Positions 16,603 to 25,768 of a DNA stretch of 64,000 nt are shown piece by piece. Within the stretch, counting starts at the first letter, position 1. Each line of letters begins with the position of its first letter. This stretch comes from Streptomyces sp. D2-8. Its GTDB lineage: Bacteria > Actinomycetota > Actinomycetes > Streptomycetales > Streptomycetaceae. The position numbers were made by a program, and so were the translations under genes. Below the pieces are notes generated by a model, which saw only the letters and a list, made by a program, of their open reading frames with translations, was not told the origin of the DNA and searched no databases. The stretch is from the NCBI RefSeq assembly GCF_023184515.1, contig NZ_JAAHBP010000008.1, positions 186,001 through 250,000 on the forward strand, given 5' to 3'.

Positions 16603-18297
16603 ATGGCCAGGGAATTCCAACGCGGCCACAAGGCCAGGATCAGTGACCTCACCGCGGGCACGGATCTGTACGTAGGTGTACAGATCGCCGGTCCCGGACT
16701 GAACTTCGACATCAGCTGCTTCGGCCTCGACGCCGACGAACGGCTCTCGGACGACCGCTACTTCGTCTTCTTCAACCAGCCGAAGTCCCCCGAGGAATCC
16801 CTTCAGCTCCTGGGCGCCCAGGCGGGCGACACGGAGTCCTTCCGGGTGACCCTCGACCGGATCCCCCCGCAGATCCAGAAGCTGTCCTTCACGGCGACGA
16901 TCGACGGCGCCGGGCAGATGTCGCAGATCGCCCCCGGGTACATCCGCATCGTCGCGGGCGGCGAGGAGGTGGCGCGCTACTCCTTCAACGGCTCGGAGTT
17001 TTCCACCGAGCGGGCCGTGATGCTGGGCGACTTCTATCTCAAGGACGTCTGGCGGTTCGCCGCCGTCGGGCAGGGCTTCGACGGCGGCCTGGATGCGCTG
17101 CTGAAGAACTTCGGCGGCGAGGTGGCCGAGGAGGAGACGCCCGCGCCCGCCCCGCAGCAGCCGCAGTCCGGCGCAGCCCCGGGCTTCGCCCCGCCCGCGT
17201 TCGGCGTCCCCGGAACTCCGGAACCCGCCCCGGCCCCCGCGCCGGCGGCGCCTCCGGCTCCCGCGCCCCAGCCCGCCGCGCAGGGCTTCGCGCCCCCGCC
17301 CGGCCAGACCCCGCCTCCGGCCCCGGCGCCCGCACCCCAGGTGCACGCCGCCCCGACCATCGTCGCGCCCCTGACCACCCCGCCCGGTGGCTCCCCGGTA
17401 CCGCCCCCGGCCCCGGCGCCCGCGCCGTACGGCCAGCCGGGCCAGCAGCCCCCGCAGTACGGCCAGGTCCCCGGCCAGACGGCCCCGCCGCCTCCCGGCT
17501 ACGGCCAGCCCCAAGCGCCCCATGCCCCGGCCCCGCCGCCCGGCTACGGCCAGCCCACCCAGCCCCCGGGCTACGGCCAGCAGCAGCCGCCGTTCGGGCA
17601 GGCCCTCCACGGAGCCCCGCAAGGCGCTCCCCAGGGCCCCGGTGTGTCCGCCGCGCTCCAGCAGTTCAAGGAGACCCCCACGGGGCAGCGCTGGACCCAG
17701 CAGAACAAGAAGCTCGTCCGCGTCGACCTCGGCATCGGCGGACAGCCGGTGCTGGCCCGGCAGGGCAGCATGGTGCTCTACCAGGGCAAGGTCGAGTTCG
17801 GCTACAAGGGCGCCGGCTTCTCCGGCCGGATCGTGGGCAACGCGACCGGCCAGGAGATGCAGCTGATGCGCTGTACCGGCCAGGGGCAGGTGTTCCTCGC
17901 AGAGAACTCGACCATGCTGCACCCCCTCGAGTTGCAGGGCGACGCCGTCTGCGTCTCCGCCGAGAACGTCCTCGCGTTCGACGAGAGCCTCACCTACGAG
18001 GTCCGCCGCATCGAGGGCCACGGCATCCCGGGCGGCGCGCTGTTCACCATGCAGTTCCAGGGCACCGGCACCATCGTCGTGAAGACGCACGGCACGCCCG
18101 TGGTGCTGCCCGTCACGCCCACCACGTTCGCCGACTGCAACGCCGTGGTCGCCTGGTCGGCCGCCGCCCAGGTCGTCGTCTCCAGCCAGGTGCGCATGCG
18201 CCGCAACGCCTACCCCGGCGACACCGGGGAGAGCGTGAACCTCCAGTTCCGGGGAGCGCCCGGCAACTTCATCGTCGTCCAGCCATACGAGGTCTGA
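16603..18297 (+). CDS. TerD domain fused to AIM24 domain by a proline-rich linker
   Basis: 564 residues. Residues about 1-175 form a TerD-type domain (RISDLTAGTDLYVGVQIAG, then FDISCFGLDADERLSDD and the acidic calcium-site region). Residues about 180-345 are a Pro/Ala/Gly/Gln linker with GYGQP- and QPP-type repeats. Residues about 350-564 are an AIM24 beta-fold (RVDLGIGGQPVLARQGSMV, LMRCTGQGQVFLAE, LTYEVRRIEGHG). TerD proteins belong to tellurite-resistance and phage-restricting Ter systems and bind calcium; AIM24 proteins are of unknown function in bacteria. The ATG at 16603 follows GGGGGA 12 nt upstream. The next two genes are separate AIM24 proteins, so the three products may act together. 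Confidence 0.88.
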   Translation: MAREFQRGHKARISDLTAGTDLYVGVQIAGPGLNFDISCFGLDADERLSDDRYFVFFNQPKSPEESLQLLGAQAGDTESFRVTLDRIPPQIQKLSFTATIDGAGQMSQIAPGYIRIVAGGEEVARYSFNGSEFSTERAVMLGDFYLKDVWRFAAVGQGFDGGLDALLKNFGGEVAEEETPAPAPQQPQSGAAPGFAPPAFGVPGTPEPAPAPAPAAPPAPAPQPAAQGFAPPPGQTPPPAPAPAPQVHAAPTIVAPLTTPPGGSPVPPPAPAPAPYGQPGQQPPQYGQVPGQTAPPPPGYGQPQAPHAPAPPPGYGQPTQPPGYGQQQPPFGQALHGAPQGAPQGPGVSAALQQFKETPTGQRWTQQNKKLVRVDLGIGGQPVLARQGSMVLYQGKVEFGYKGAGFSGRIVGNATGQEMQLMRCTGQGQVFLAENSTMLHPLELQGDAVCVSAENVLAFDESLTYEVRRIEGHGIPGGALFTMQFQGTGTIVVKTHGTPVVLPVTPTTFADCNAVVAWSAAAQVVVSSQVRMRRNAYPGDTGESVNLQFRGAPGNFIVVQPYEV

Positions 18298-18308
18298 GGG
18301 AGCCCGTC

Positions 18309-18989
18309 ATGACACAGCAACTCGCGGGCCACGCCCCCGCACCCGTCACCGCCCGCATGGAGAACCACGGCAATCACATGCTGAAGGTCGCCATGCAGAC
18401 CGGGAACGACCTCCTCGCGCGCGTGGGATCGATGGTCGCCTACGAAGGGTTCGTGCAATACGAGCCCAACCCGCCGGCCGTGCGCCAGATCGCCAAGGAC
18501 TGGATGACCGGCGAGGGCGCGCCCCTGATGAAGTGCTCCGGAGACGGCCTGCTCTACCTCGCCGACTACGGGGCGAACGTCGTCGTGATCAACCTCAACG
18601 GCGACGGCATCTCCGTCAACGCCACCAACCTGCTCGCCTTCGACGCGCACCTGACGTGGGGCGTGGAGCGGGTCAAGGGCCTGGCGAAGTTCGCCGGGCA
18701 GGGCCTGTGGAACACCAAGATCTCCGGGCAGGGCTGGGTCGCGCTGACCTCCCGGGGCAAGCCCATCGTCGTCGACTGCGGAGGCGGCGAGGACGAGACC
18801 TACGTCGACCCCGACGCGCTGGTCGCCTGGTCCCCGAACCTCAAGGTGAAGGGCAAGCGCAGCTTCCGGGCGCAGTCGCTGATCGGCCGCGGCAGCGGCG
18901 AGGCCTACCAGATGGCCTTCTCCGGTCAGGGCATCGTCGTCGTCCAGCCCAGCGAGGACAGCACCGACCGCCTCCGGGCCCGGGGCTGA
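18309..18989 (+). CDS. AIM24-family protein, copy 1
   Basis: 226 residues, a single AIM24 domain. Conserved strands match the C-terminal half of the upstream fusion: VAMQTGNDLLARVGSMVAYE, LMKCSGDGLLYLADYG, LTWGVERVKG and FSGQGIVVVQPSE. There is no signal peptide or membrane segment, so it is probably cytoplasmic. The start is 11 bp after the fusion gene and is preceded by GAGGGAG, so one operon. Function unknown. Confidence 0.88.
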   Translation: MTQQLAGHAPAPVTARMENHGNHMLKVAMQTGNDLLARVGSMVAYEGFVQYEPNPPAVRQIAKDWMTGEGAPLMKCSGDGLLYLADYGANVVVINLNGDGISVNATNLLAFDAHLTWGVERVKGLAKFAGQGLWNTKISGQGWVALTSRGKPIVVDCGGGEDETYVDPDALVAWSPNLKVKGKRSFRAQSLIGRGSGEAYQMAFSGQGIVVVQPSEDSTDRLRARG

Positions 18990-19005
18990 GGGGGAGCCAC
19001 ACGCC

Positions 19006-19761
19006 ATGCAGAGCCCGATTTTCGCCTACAACGAGCAGCAGACCCAGGACCGCTGGAGCCTGCAGAACAAGCAGATGCTGCGCGTCACCCTGGAGGGCCA
19101 CGACGACATCCTGGCCCGCAAGGGCACCATGGTCGCCTACCAGGGCCTCGTCGAGTTCGACGCCGAGTACCAGGGCAACGACCAGGCACGCTCGCGTGCG
19201 CACACCGGTGAGGGACTCGACCTGATGCGCTGCCACGGGCAGGGCACGGTCTACCTCGCCAACCTCAAGCAGCACGTCCACGTCATGGAGGTGGACCAGG
19301 ACGGCCTCACCGTCGACAGCAGCTACGTGCTGGCGATGGACTCCTCCCTGCATCACGAGGTCGTCGCCGTGGACAGCCTCTACGGCATCTCCGGTTCCGG
19401 GAAGTACCAGCTCAACATCACGGGCCGCGGCAAGGTCGCCCTGATGACCTCGGGCATGCCGCTGCTGTTGCAGGTGACGCCCGACAAGTACGTGAACTGT
19501 GACGCCGACGCGATCGTCGCCTGGTCGACGAGTCTGCGGGTGCAGATGCAGGCCCAGACGCACTCCTCCGGGGTGTGGCGGCGCCGCGGCAGCACCGGCG
19601 AGGGCTGGGAGCTGAGCTTCATGGGCACCGGGTACGCGCTCGTCCAGCCCAGCGAGCTGCTGCCGCCGCAGAACGCCCAGATCGGCTCGGGCCTCTCCGC
19701 CCAGTACGGCATGGGCCGGCAGGGAGCACGCGGGCAGAACCAGGGCAACGTCTGGAGCTGA
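19006..19761 (+). CDS. AIM24-family protein, copy 2
   Basis: 251 residues and a single AIM24 domain: RVTLEGHDDILARKGTMVAY, LMRCHGQGTVYLANL, LHHEVVAVDSLYGISGSG and FMGTGYALVQPSE. The N terminus (QDRWSLQNKQMLRV) is closer to the AIM24 half of the fusion (QRWTQQNKKLVRV) than to copy 1, suggesting duplication from it. The gene is 16 bp downstream of copy 1 and ends the operon at a strong terminator. Function unknown. Confidence 0.88.
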   Translation: MQSPIFAYNEQQTQDRWSLQNKQMLRVTLEGHDDILARKGTMVAYQGLVEFDAEYQGNDQARSRAHTGEGLDLMRCHGQGTVYLANLKQHVHVMEVDQDGLTVDSSYVLAMDSSLHHEVVAVDSLYGISGSGKYQLNITGRGKVALMTSGMPLLLQVTPDKYVNCDADAIVAWSTSLRVQMQAQTHSSGVWRRRGSTGEGWELSFMGTGYALVQPSELLPPQNAQIGSGLSAQYGMGRQGARGQNQGNVWS

Positions 19762-19777
19762 CCGCGCAGAGGGCAGA

Positions 19778-19813
19778 CGTAAGGGGCGACCGCCACGGCG
19801 GTCGCCCCTTACG
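19778..19813. terminator. Bidirectional terminator of the AIM24 operon and Nudix gene
   Basis: A perfect 16-bp stem (19778-19793 with 19798-19813) and a 4-nt loop lie between two convergent operons; the stem ends in AAGGGG/CCCCTT. Confidence 0.85.
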
Positions 19814-19825
19814 CATATCCAGGCC

Positions 19826-20353
19826 TCAGGCCGAGAGCCTCGCCCGCGTGGCCTCCAGCAGGCGTACCACCGACTCGTCCGCCACGTCCGCCACCTCGTC
19901 GTACCCGAACCAGCGCACGTCGAGTGACTCGTCGCTGACCGCGTGCGTGGCGTCCGGCGGAGCCACGGCCGCGTACTGGACGTCGAAGTGGCAGTGACAC
20001 GGCGGCGGGATCGGATGCCGGTCCAGACGCACCGGGCCCCCGGGCAGCAGGGAGAGCCCCGGGACGCCGGATTCCTCCGCCGCCTCACGCAGGGCCGCAT
20101 CCGCCAGGAAGGCGTCACCCGGCTCGCAGTGGCCACCCATCTGCAGCCACATCTGGAGCTTCTTGTGCAGGGTCAGCAGCACCCGGCCGCCCTCGGGGTC
20201 GATCACCAGGGCGCTCGCCGTGATGTGACCCGCGTGGCAGGCTTTCCACAGGCCATTCGGGTGCTCCGCCAGGTGTTCCAGATAGGCCTGGCGCAGCTCC
20301 GTCTGGTCCTCGTACCCCTTCAGCACGAGGACCGCGTCGTCGTACAGGCTCAC
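19826..20353 (-). CDS. Nudix hydrolase
   Basis: 175 residues from a GTG at 20353 that overlaps the stop of the preceding gene (GTGA), so translation is coupled. The Nudix box is present: GGHCEPGD then REAAEESGV, at about residues 80-105. The family hydrolyses nucleoside diphosphates linked to another moiety; the substrate is not readable here. The upstream partner is a zincin-like protein of unknown role. Confidence 0.88.
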   Translation of the reverse strand: MSLYDDAVLVLKGYEDQTELRQAYLEHLAEHPNGLWKACHAGHITASALVIDPEGGRVLLTLHKKLQMWLQMGGHCEPGDAFLADAALREAAEESGVPGLSLLPGGPVRLDRHPIPPPCHCHFDVQYAAVAPPDATHAVSDESLDVRWFGYDEVADVADESVVRLLEATRARLSA

Positions 20354-21801
20354 CCGGCGTCGTCGCCCTTGTTCTTGTCCTCGTTCTCGCCCTCGCCCTC
20401 GTCCTTCTTCTTCAGGTCGGGCTTGTCCGCCGCTTCGCCGAGCATCTTGTCCAGCTCGGAGAAGTCGATCTGCTCGCGGTGCACGAAGCCGTCCGGGTCG
20501 TCCAGGTCGGTCGCCGTCGGCAGCATGTCCGGGTGGTGCCACAGGGCATCCCGGCCGTCGACACCACGCGCGTCCGTGAGCGAGGCCCACAGACGGGAGG
20601 CGTCCCGCAGCCGGCGCGGGCGCAGCTCCAGGCCGATCAGGGTGGCGAACGTCTGCTCGGCCGGGCCGCCCGAGGCGCGGCGGCGGCGCAGCGTCTCGCG
20701 CAGGGCGTCGGCGGACGACAGGCGGGGTTTCGCGGCGGCGTGGACCACCGCGTCCACCCAGCCCTCCACGAGCGCCAGAGCCGTCTCCAGACGGGCCAGG
20801 GCGGCCTTCTGCTCGGGCGTGTCCTCGGGCTGGAACATGCCCTGCTGGAGGGCCTCCTGCAGCTGCTCCGGGTTCTGCGGGTCGAACTGGCCGACCACGT
20901 CCTCCAGCTTGGCCGTGTCGACCTTGATCCCGCGGGCGTAGCCGTCGACCGCACCGAACAGATGCGAGCGCAGCCACGGCACGTGCGCGAAGAGCCGCTG
21001 GTGGGCGGCCTCACGCAGGGCGAGATACAGCCGCACCTCCTCCTGGGGGACGCTCAGGTCCTTGCCGAACGTCTCGATGTTCACCGGCAGCAGCGCGGCC
21101 TTGCCGGCGGGGGCGAGCGGCAGGCCGATGTCGGACGAGCCGACGACCTCGCCGGCGAGCACGCCGACGGCCTGCCCGATCTGCGTGCCGAACATGGCGC
21201 CGCCCATCGAGCGCATCATGCCGATCAGCGGGCCGGCCATGGCCTGCATCTCCTCCGGCAGGACGTCGCCCATGGCGGTGCCGACGCGCTCGGCGACCGG
21301 ATCGACGAGCTCCTTCCAGGCGGGCAGGGTGGCCTCGACCCACTCCGCGCGGCTCCAGGCCACCGCGGAGGCGGCGCCGGAGGGCAGGGACGTGGCATCG
21401 TCGAGCCACAGGTCGGCCAGGCGGACGGCTTCCTCGACGGCCTTGCGGTCGGCGGGGCCGACGCTGGCGTCCTTGGTGCCGTCAGGGCTGCCCTGGGAGA
21501 CCGTCTGGCGGGCGATCTGCTTGGCCATGTCCCAGTTCACCGGGCCGCCCTCGTAGGAGAGCATCTGGCCCAGCTGCTGGAACGCGGCGCCCAGGTCGGT
21601 GGGGTTCAGCGACCCGAACATGGCTGCGAACGGATTGTCCGCACCGGGGCCGCCAGGGCCTCCGGCTCCGGGCAGGCCGCCGAAACCGAACGGGTTGGCC
21701 GGTCCCTGACCACCACCGCTCTCCTGGTCCTTCTTCTTGCCCTCGTCGCCGTCGTCCGGCTCCTCCGGCGGAAGGCCGAATCCGAATGGGGTGTCACTCA
21801 C
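20350..21801 (-). CDS. Zincin-like (DUF2342-type) putative metallohydrolase
   Basis: 483 residues from GTG at 21801, with GAGGA 6 nt upstream. Residues 1-55 are a low-complexity G/P/D/K-rich stretch, then the conserved core begins at NPTDLGAAFQQLGQM. VRLYLALREAAHQRLFAHVPWL near residue 265 is the zincin-type helix of this actinobacterial family; it lacks a classic HExxH, having REAAHQ instead. Catalysis is therefore unproven. The mycobacterial counterpart lies beside the Lon-like PDZ protease gene, as it does a few genes away here. The C terminus is highly charged (KKKDEGEGENEDKNK). Confidence 0.82.
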   Translation of the reverse strand: MSDTPFGFGLPPEEPDDGDEGKKKDQESGGGQGPANPFGFGGLPGAGGPGGPGADNPFAAMFGSLNPTDLGAAFQQLGQMLSYEGGPVNWDMAKQIARQTVSQGSPDGTKDASVGPADRKAVEEAVRLADLWLDDATSLPSGAASAVAWSRAEWVEATLPAWKELVDPVAERVGTAMGDVLPEEMQAMAGPLIGMMRSMGGAMFGTQIGQAVGVLAGEVVGSSDIGLPLAPAGKAALLPVNIETFGKDLSVPQEEVRLYLALREAAHQRLFAHVPWLRSHLFGAVDGYARGIKVDTAKLEDVVGQFDPQNPEQLQEALQQGMFQPEDTPEQKAALARLETALALVEGWVDAVVHAAAKPRLSSADALRETLRRRRASGGPAEQTFATLIGLELRPRRLRDASRLWASLTDARGVDGRDALWHHPDMLPTATDLDDPDGFVHREQIDFSELDKMLGEAADKPDLKKKDEGEGENEDKNKGDDAG

Positions 21802-21993
21802 GGGATTCCTCGGCTGGTAGGGCCACCGGTTCTTTCCGGCGGCACGGCTGCCCGACAACACCACCCAGCGTAGACACCCGGGGCGGATCGGGCCTCGGTG
21901 CTTCGCCGACTGACGGCCTGCGGCAGGATGGATGCCACCTGGTACGCACGCGTCGGACGCGCTCGTACTGAAGACAACCGCTGGAGACGCCCG

Positions 21994-23115
21994 GTGAGTT
22001 CCCCAGATCCGCAGGTTCGCGCAGCGCGAAACCAGTCAACCAGTTCCGCGAGTCCCCCGGCGCGCGGACCCGTCGTCGCGGTGACCGGCGCCGCGTACGG
22101 CGTTGGAGCCCTGCTCACCGAGCAGCTCGCCGCATCCGACGAGGTCAAGCAGGTCGTGGCCATCGACGAGCGGCGCGGCGAGTGCGCGGCGGCGCAGTGG
22201 CACATCCTGGACGTACGGGATCCGGCCATCGCGGACAAGCTGCGCGGGGCGGACGTGGTGGTGCACCTGGCGCTGGATCTCGACCTGGAAACCGACGCAG
22301 CCGCCCGAACGGCCTACAACGTACGGGGGACGCAGACCGTCCTGACGGCGGCCGCTGCGGCCGGAGTGCACCGGGTCGTGCTGTGCACCTCGGCGATGGT
22401 CTACGGGGCGCTGCCCGACAACGAGCTGCCGCTGTCCGAGGACGCCGAGCTGCGCGCCACGGCCGAGGCGACCGGCGTCGGCGACCTGCTGGAGATCGAG
22501 CGGCTGGCGCGCCGCGCGCCCCGGGCGCACCCGGGGCTCAATGTCACCGTGGTGCGGCCGGCCGTGCTGGTGGGCGGCACGGACACCGCGCTGACCAGGT
22601 ACTTCGAGTCTCCCCGGCTCCTTGTCGTCGCCGGGTCGCGGCCCGCGTGGCAGTTCTGCCACGTCGAGGACCTGTGCAGCGCGCTGGAGTACGCCGTCCT
22701 GGAGAAGGTCGACGGGGAACTGACCGTCGGGTGTGACGGCTGGCTGGAGCAGGAGGAGGTCGAGGAGCTCACCGGCATCCGGCGGATGGAGCTGCCGTCG
22801 GCGGTCGCGCTGGGCGCGGCGGCGCGGCTGCACCGGATCGGGCTCACGCCGTCCCCGGCCGGGGACCTGGCGTACACGATGTACCCCTGGGTGGTGAGCG
22901 GCAGCCGGCTGCACGACGCCGGGTGGCGGCCGCAGTACACCAACGAGGAGGTGCTGGCGGAACTCCTGGAGGAGGTCTCCGGCCGGCACACGGTCGCCGG
23001 GCGGCGGCTGGGCCGCAAGGACGCGACGGCCGCGGGTGCCGCGGGTGCGACGGTGGCGCTGCTGGGCGCGGCGGCGGTGGTGCGGCGGGCGCGGAAGGCC
23101 CGGCGGCGGATCTGA
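21994..23115 (+). CDS. NAD(P)-dependent epimerase/dehydratase family protein
   Basis: 373 residues from a GTG at 21994, with GGAG 7 nt upstream. The extended-SDR nucleotide-binding loop is VTGAAYGVGALL near residue 30; VVHLALDLD, CTSAMVYGALPDNE (active-site Ser/Tyr strand) and VVRPAVLVGG follow. The C terminus carries a short hydrophobic segment (TVALLGAAAVV) and a basic tail, which may anchor it in the membrane. The substrate is unknown; nucleotide sugar or isoprenoid-linked compounds are typical. Divergent from the zincin-like gene. Confidence 0.85.
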   Translation: MSSPDPQVRAARNQSTSSASPPARGPVVAVTGAAYGVGALLTEQLAASDEVKQVVAIDERRGECAAAQWHILDVRDPAIADKLRGADVVVHLALDLDLETDAAARTAYNVRGTQTVLTAAAAAGVHRVVLCTSAMVYGALPDNELPLSEDAELRATAEATGVGDLLEIERLARRAPRAHPGLNVTVVRPAVLVGGTDTALTRYFESPRLLVVAGSRPAWQFCHVEDLCSALEYAVLEKVDGELTVGCDGWLEQEEVEELTGIRRMELPSAVALGAAARLHRIGLTPSPAGDLAYTMYPWVVSGSRLHDAGWRPQYTNEEVLAELLEEVSGRHTVAGRRLGRKDATAAGAAGATVALLGAAAVVRRARKARRRI

Positions 23116-23209
23116 GGGACGCCCCTGTAGGAGGCTCCAAACGCGTACGCGCGCGTGCCGGTCGATAGCTCTATTCCGTGCCTTCGGCCGCGTGCGGCAC
23201 GATGGAGGC

Positions 23210-23671
23210 ATGGCAACCACGAACGATCACCCCGGTGAGCAGGCCGCGCAGGACCCGATCAAGCTGATCGGGGTCCGGGACTCGGCCCTCTCCCTGGACG
23301 AGGTGTTCCTGGCCGTCGGGGACGACGCGGCCGGGGGCACCGCGCTCTTCGTGGGAACGGTGCGGAACCACGACGGGGGCGCCGACGTCGACGAGCTGGG
23401 GTATTCGTGCCACCCCAGCGCCGAGGCCGAGATGCGGCGGATCGCGGAGAAGGTCGCCGCCGAGTTCCCGGTGCGGGCCCTGGCGGCCGTGCACCGCGTG
23501 GGGGACCTCCGGGTCGGGGACCTCGCCGTGGTCGTCGCCGTCTCCTGCCCGCATCGCGGAGAGGCCTTCGAGGCCTGCCGGAAGCTGATCGACGACCTCA
23601 AACACGAAGTGCCCATCTGGAAGCACCAGAAGTTCTCCGACGGCACCGAGGAATGGGTCGGCGCCTGCTGA
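23210..23671 (+). CDS. moaE: Molybdopterin synthase large subunit MoaE
   Basis: 153 residues. MoaE motifs are visible: FVGTVRNHDGG near residue 45, LGYSCHPSAEAEM, AAVHRVGDLRVGD, VSCPHRGEAFEACR and the catalytic lysine region VPIWKHQKFSDG near residue 140. With MoaD it transfers sulfur to precursor Z to make molybdopterin. The ATG at 23210 is only one base after GGAGG, an unusually short spacing. The moaD partner is not in this window. The preceding gene ends 94 bp upstream. Confidence 0.95.
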   Translation: MATTNDHPGEQAAQDPIKLIGVRDSALSLDEVFLAVGDDAAGGTALFVGTVRNHDGGADVDELGYSCHPSAEAEMRRIAEKVAAEFPVRALAAVHRVGDLRVGDLAVVVAVSCPHRGEAFEACRKLIDDLKHEVPIWKHQKFSDGTEEWVGAC

Positions 23672-23787
23672 TCCGGCAAGCAGTCCTCCGGTTGCGTAAC
23701 CGCACCCCTGGCGTGAGCGTTGTCACTGCGGATCGTTAATCTGCTGATCAGTCAGTCGCGGATGCTCAAAAGGGGTTGGAGGTCGGC

Positions 23788-23952
23788 ATGGCGGCGCTCG
23801 CCTGGTTGCTGATTCCGCTTGTGGCTGCCATCGGCGCGGGGCTCTGGGGCAGTTGGGCCAACCGGACCCGCAGGGTCCGCAACGACGGCCCGGAGCTCAC
23901 TGGCTACGCCCGCTTCCGCGAGGCCATGGAGAAGCCCCGGCCGGGTGGCTGA
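23788..23952 (+). CDS. Small single-span membrane protein
   Basis: 54 residues from ATG at 23788, with TTGGAGG 5 nt upstream. Residues 3-22 (ALAWLLIPLVAAIGAGLWGS) form one membrane span; the rest is a short basic/acidic cytosolic tail ending in REAMEKPRPGG. No known domain. The strong ribosome site and in-frame tail support translation. It lies between moaE and the PDZ protease, all on the plus strand. Confidence 0.7.
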   Translation: MAALAWLLIPLVAAIGAGLWGSWANRTRRVRNDGPELTGYARFREAMEKPRPGG

Positions 23953-24054
23953 CGGCCGAAGAAACAGCAGGTCAAAGGCGTTGTAGAGCACAGGACCGCC
24001 TCGGACGGGCGGCCCTGACGGTGCGCTGACAGGACCGTCCCGTACTGTCGAGTC

Positions 24055-25146
24055 ATGCCACGCCGCACCGCGACGATGCTCGCCTCCACCCTGATGCTGA
24101 TCGCGCTCCTGTGCGCGGGAGTGTTCATCCCCGTGCCGTACGCGGAGATGTCCCCGGGGCCGACGGTGAACACGCTGGGCGATCACGACGGTGAGCCGGT
24201 GCTGCAGATCGCGGGGAAGAAGACCTACGCGACCAGTGGCCATCTGAACATGACCACGGTCCGGGTCACGAGCGCCGACTACCGGATGAACCTGGTCGAA
24301 GCCGTCTACGGCTGGCTCGCGCACGACAACAAGGTCGTGTCGCACGAGACGCTCTACCCGGACGGCAAGACCGAGGAGCAGTCCACCCAGGAGAACGCCG
24401 AGGAGTTCAGCCAGTCCCAGGAGAGCGCCAAGGTCGCGGCCCTGAAGCAGCTGGACGTTCCGGTGAAGTCCTGGGTGATCGTCTCGACGGTCGTCAAGGG
24501 ATCCCCGGCCGAGGGCAAGCTGCACGCGGGGGATGTGATCAAGGCCGTCGACGGTACGGCGGTGAAGGAGCCGGCCGACGTCGCGAAGCTCGTCACCCGG
24601 CACAAGCCGGGCCAGGACGTCCGCTTCACGATCGTGCCGGCCAAGGAGCAGGCCGCCGCGGAGAAGGAGAAGCGGACGCCGACCGGGACGCAGGACATCA
24701 CCATGACCACCACGACGTCCGACGACACCGGTGAGAAGCGGGCCATCGTGGGGATCTCCGCGGGGACCGACCACACGTTCCCGTTCACCATCGACATCAA
24801 GCTCGCCGACGTCGGCGGGCCGAGCGCCGGGCTGATGTTCGCGCTCGGCATCTACGACAAGCTCACCCCGGGCAGCCTGACCGGCGGCTCGTTCGTGGCC
24901 GGCACCGGCACGATCGACGACGCCGGCAAGGTCGGGCCGATCGGCGGCATCGAAATGAAGACCGTGGGCGCGCGGGCCAAGGGCGCGCAGTACTTCCTGA
25001 CGCCCGCCGACAACTGCGCGGCCGCCGCCAAGGGCACCCCCGACGGCCTCACCCTGATCAAGGTGGGCACCATCCAGGACGCCCTCGGCGCTCTCAAGGA
25101 CATCCGCAGCGGCGACACAGCGGATCTGCCGAAGTGCGGTAAGTAG
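24055..25146 (+). CDS. PDZ-domain, Lon-like (S16) membrane-anchored protease
   Basis: 363 residues. An N-terminal hydrophobic anchor (about 6-25) targets it to the membrane with the rest outside. A PDZ domain follows (about 130-200: VVKGSPAEGKLHAGDVIKAV), then a Lon-type proteolytic domain. Its Ser/Lys dyad is recognisable as GGPSAGLMFAL (Ser) and IGGIEMKTVGAR (Lys). The family includes the YlbL and mycobacterial PDZ/Lon proteins with extracytoplasmic proteolytic roles. The gene order with the zincin-like and UPF0182 genes matches the mycobacterial block. Confidence 0.93.
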   Translation: MPRRTATMLASTLMLIALLCAGVFIPVPYAEMSPGPTVNTLGDHDGEPVLQIAGKKTYATSGHLNMTTVRVTSADYRMNLVEAVYGWLAHDNKVVSHETLYPDGKTEEQSTQENAEEFSQSQESAKVAALKQLDVPVKSWVIVSTVVKGSPAEGKLHAGDVIKAVDGTAVKEPADVAKLVTRHKPGQDVRFTIVPAKEQAAAEKEKRTPTGTQDITMTTTTSDDTGEKRAIVGISAGTDHTFPFTIDIKLADVGGPSAGLMFALGIYDKLTPGSLTGGSFVAGTGTIDDAGKVGPIGGIEMKTVGARAKGAQYFLTPADNCAAAAKGTPDGLTLIKVGTIQDALGALKDIRSGDTADLPKCGK

Positions 25147-25192
25147 CCCGCGGACCACGGGCCCGGAAGGCCGGACCCACGGCCCTTCGGGG

Positions 25193-25735
25193 CTACTCCT
25201 CGAACGTCGCCGCCAGCGCCTCCGCCAGCCCCGGGACCAGGTCGGAACCGGTCAGGACCTCGGTGGGAGAGTCCTTCTCGCGCAGCCGCAGGGCCGACTC
25301 ACGCGTGCCGTCGCGCTGGACCGCGACCGTCATGCGGACCTCCTGGCGGTCCGGGTGGTCCGCCACCCACTTCGTGAGCGCGGCCTCGCTCAGACCCTGC
25401 GGAACCTGGGCCTCCGCCGACGGCGGCAGCATCAGGCGCTCCACGGCGAGGGCGCAGCCGGCCACCGCGTCGGGCCAGGCGATGGTGGCGAGGAACTCGT
25501 CGAGCGGCTTGCCCGTTGGAACTTCGTCCTGCTCGATCGGGGTGAGGCCGGAGTTCTCCGGCTCGTCCCCCAGACCGAGCCGGTCCGCGAGCGAGGGCTG
25601 TTCGGCCCGCAGCCGTGCGGTGTCGACGAGGGCGAAAAGGCGGGCCGGCTGGTCCCAGCCGAGGCCGGAGACGTACTCGTCGATCTCGAGAACGGCCCGG
25701 GTGAGCGGGTTCGCAGCCATGGGAGTGTTGGACAT
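25193..25735 (-). CDS. PPA1309-family conserved protein
   Basis: 180 residues from ATG at 25735; AGGA lies 8 nt upstream, and a GTG two codons earlier is also possible. NPLTRAVLEIDEYVSGLGWDQPARLF at the N terminus and LPPSAEAQVPQGL in the middle are features of an actinobacterial family of unknown function. There is no signal peptide or membrane span. It converges on the PDZ protease (46 bp between stops) and is divergent from the UPF0182 gene. Function unknown. Confidence 0.85.
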   Translation of the reverse strand: MSNTPMAANPLTRAVLEIDEYVSGLGWDQPARLFALVDTARLRAEQPSLADRLGLGDEPENSGLTPIEQDEVPTGKPLDEFLATIAWPDAVAGCALAVERLMLPPSAEAQVPQGLSEAALTKWVADHPDRQEVRMTVAVQRDGTRESALRLREKDSPTEVLTGSDLVPGLAEALAATFEE

Positions 25736-25768
25736 GGTCACAATCCTGCCTCGTTCCCGGCCGGAATC

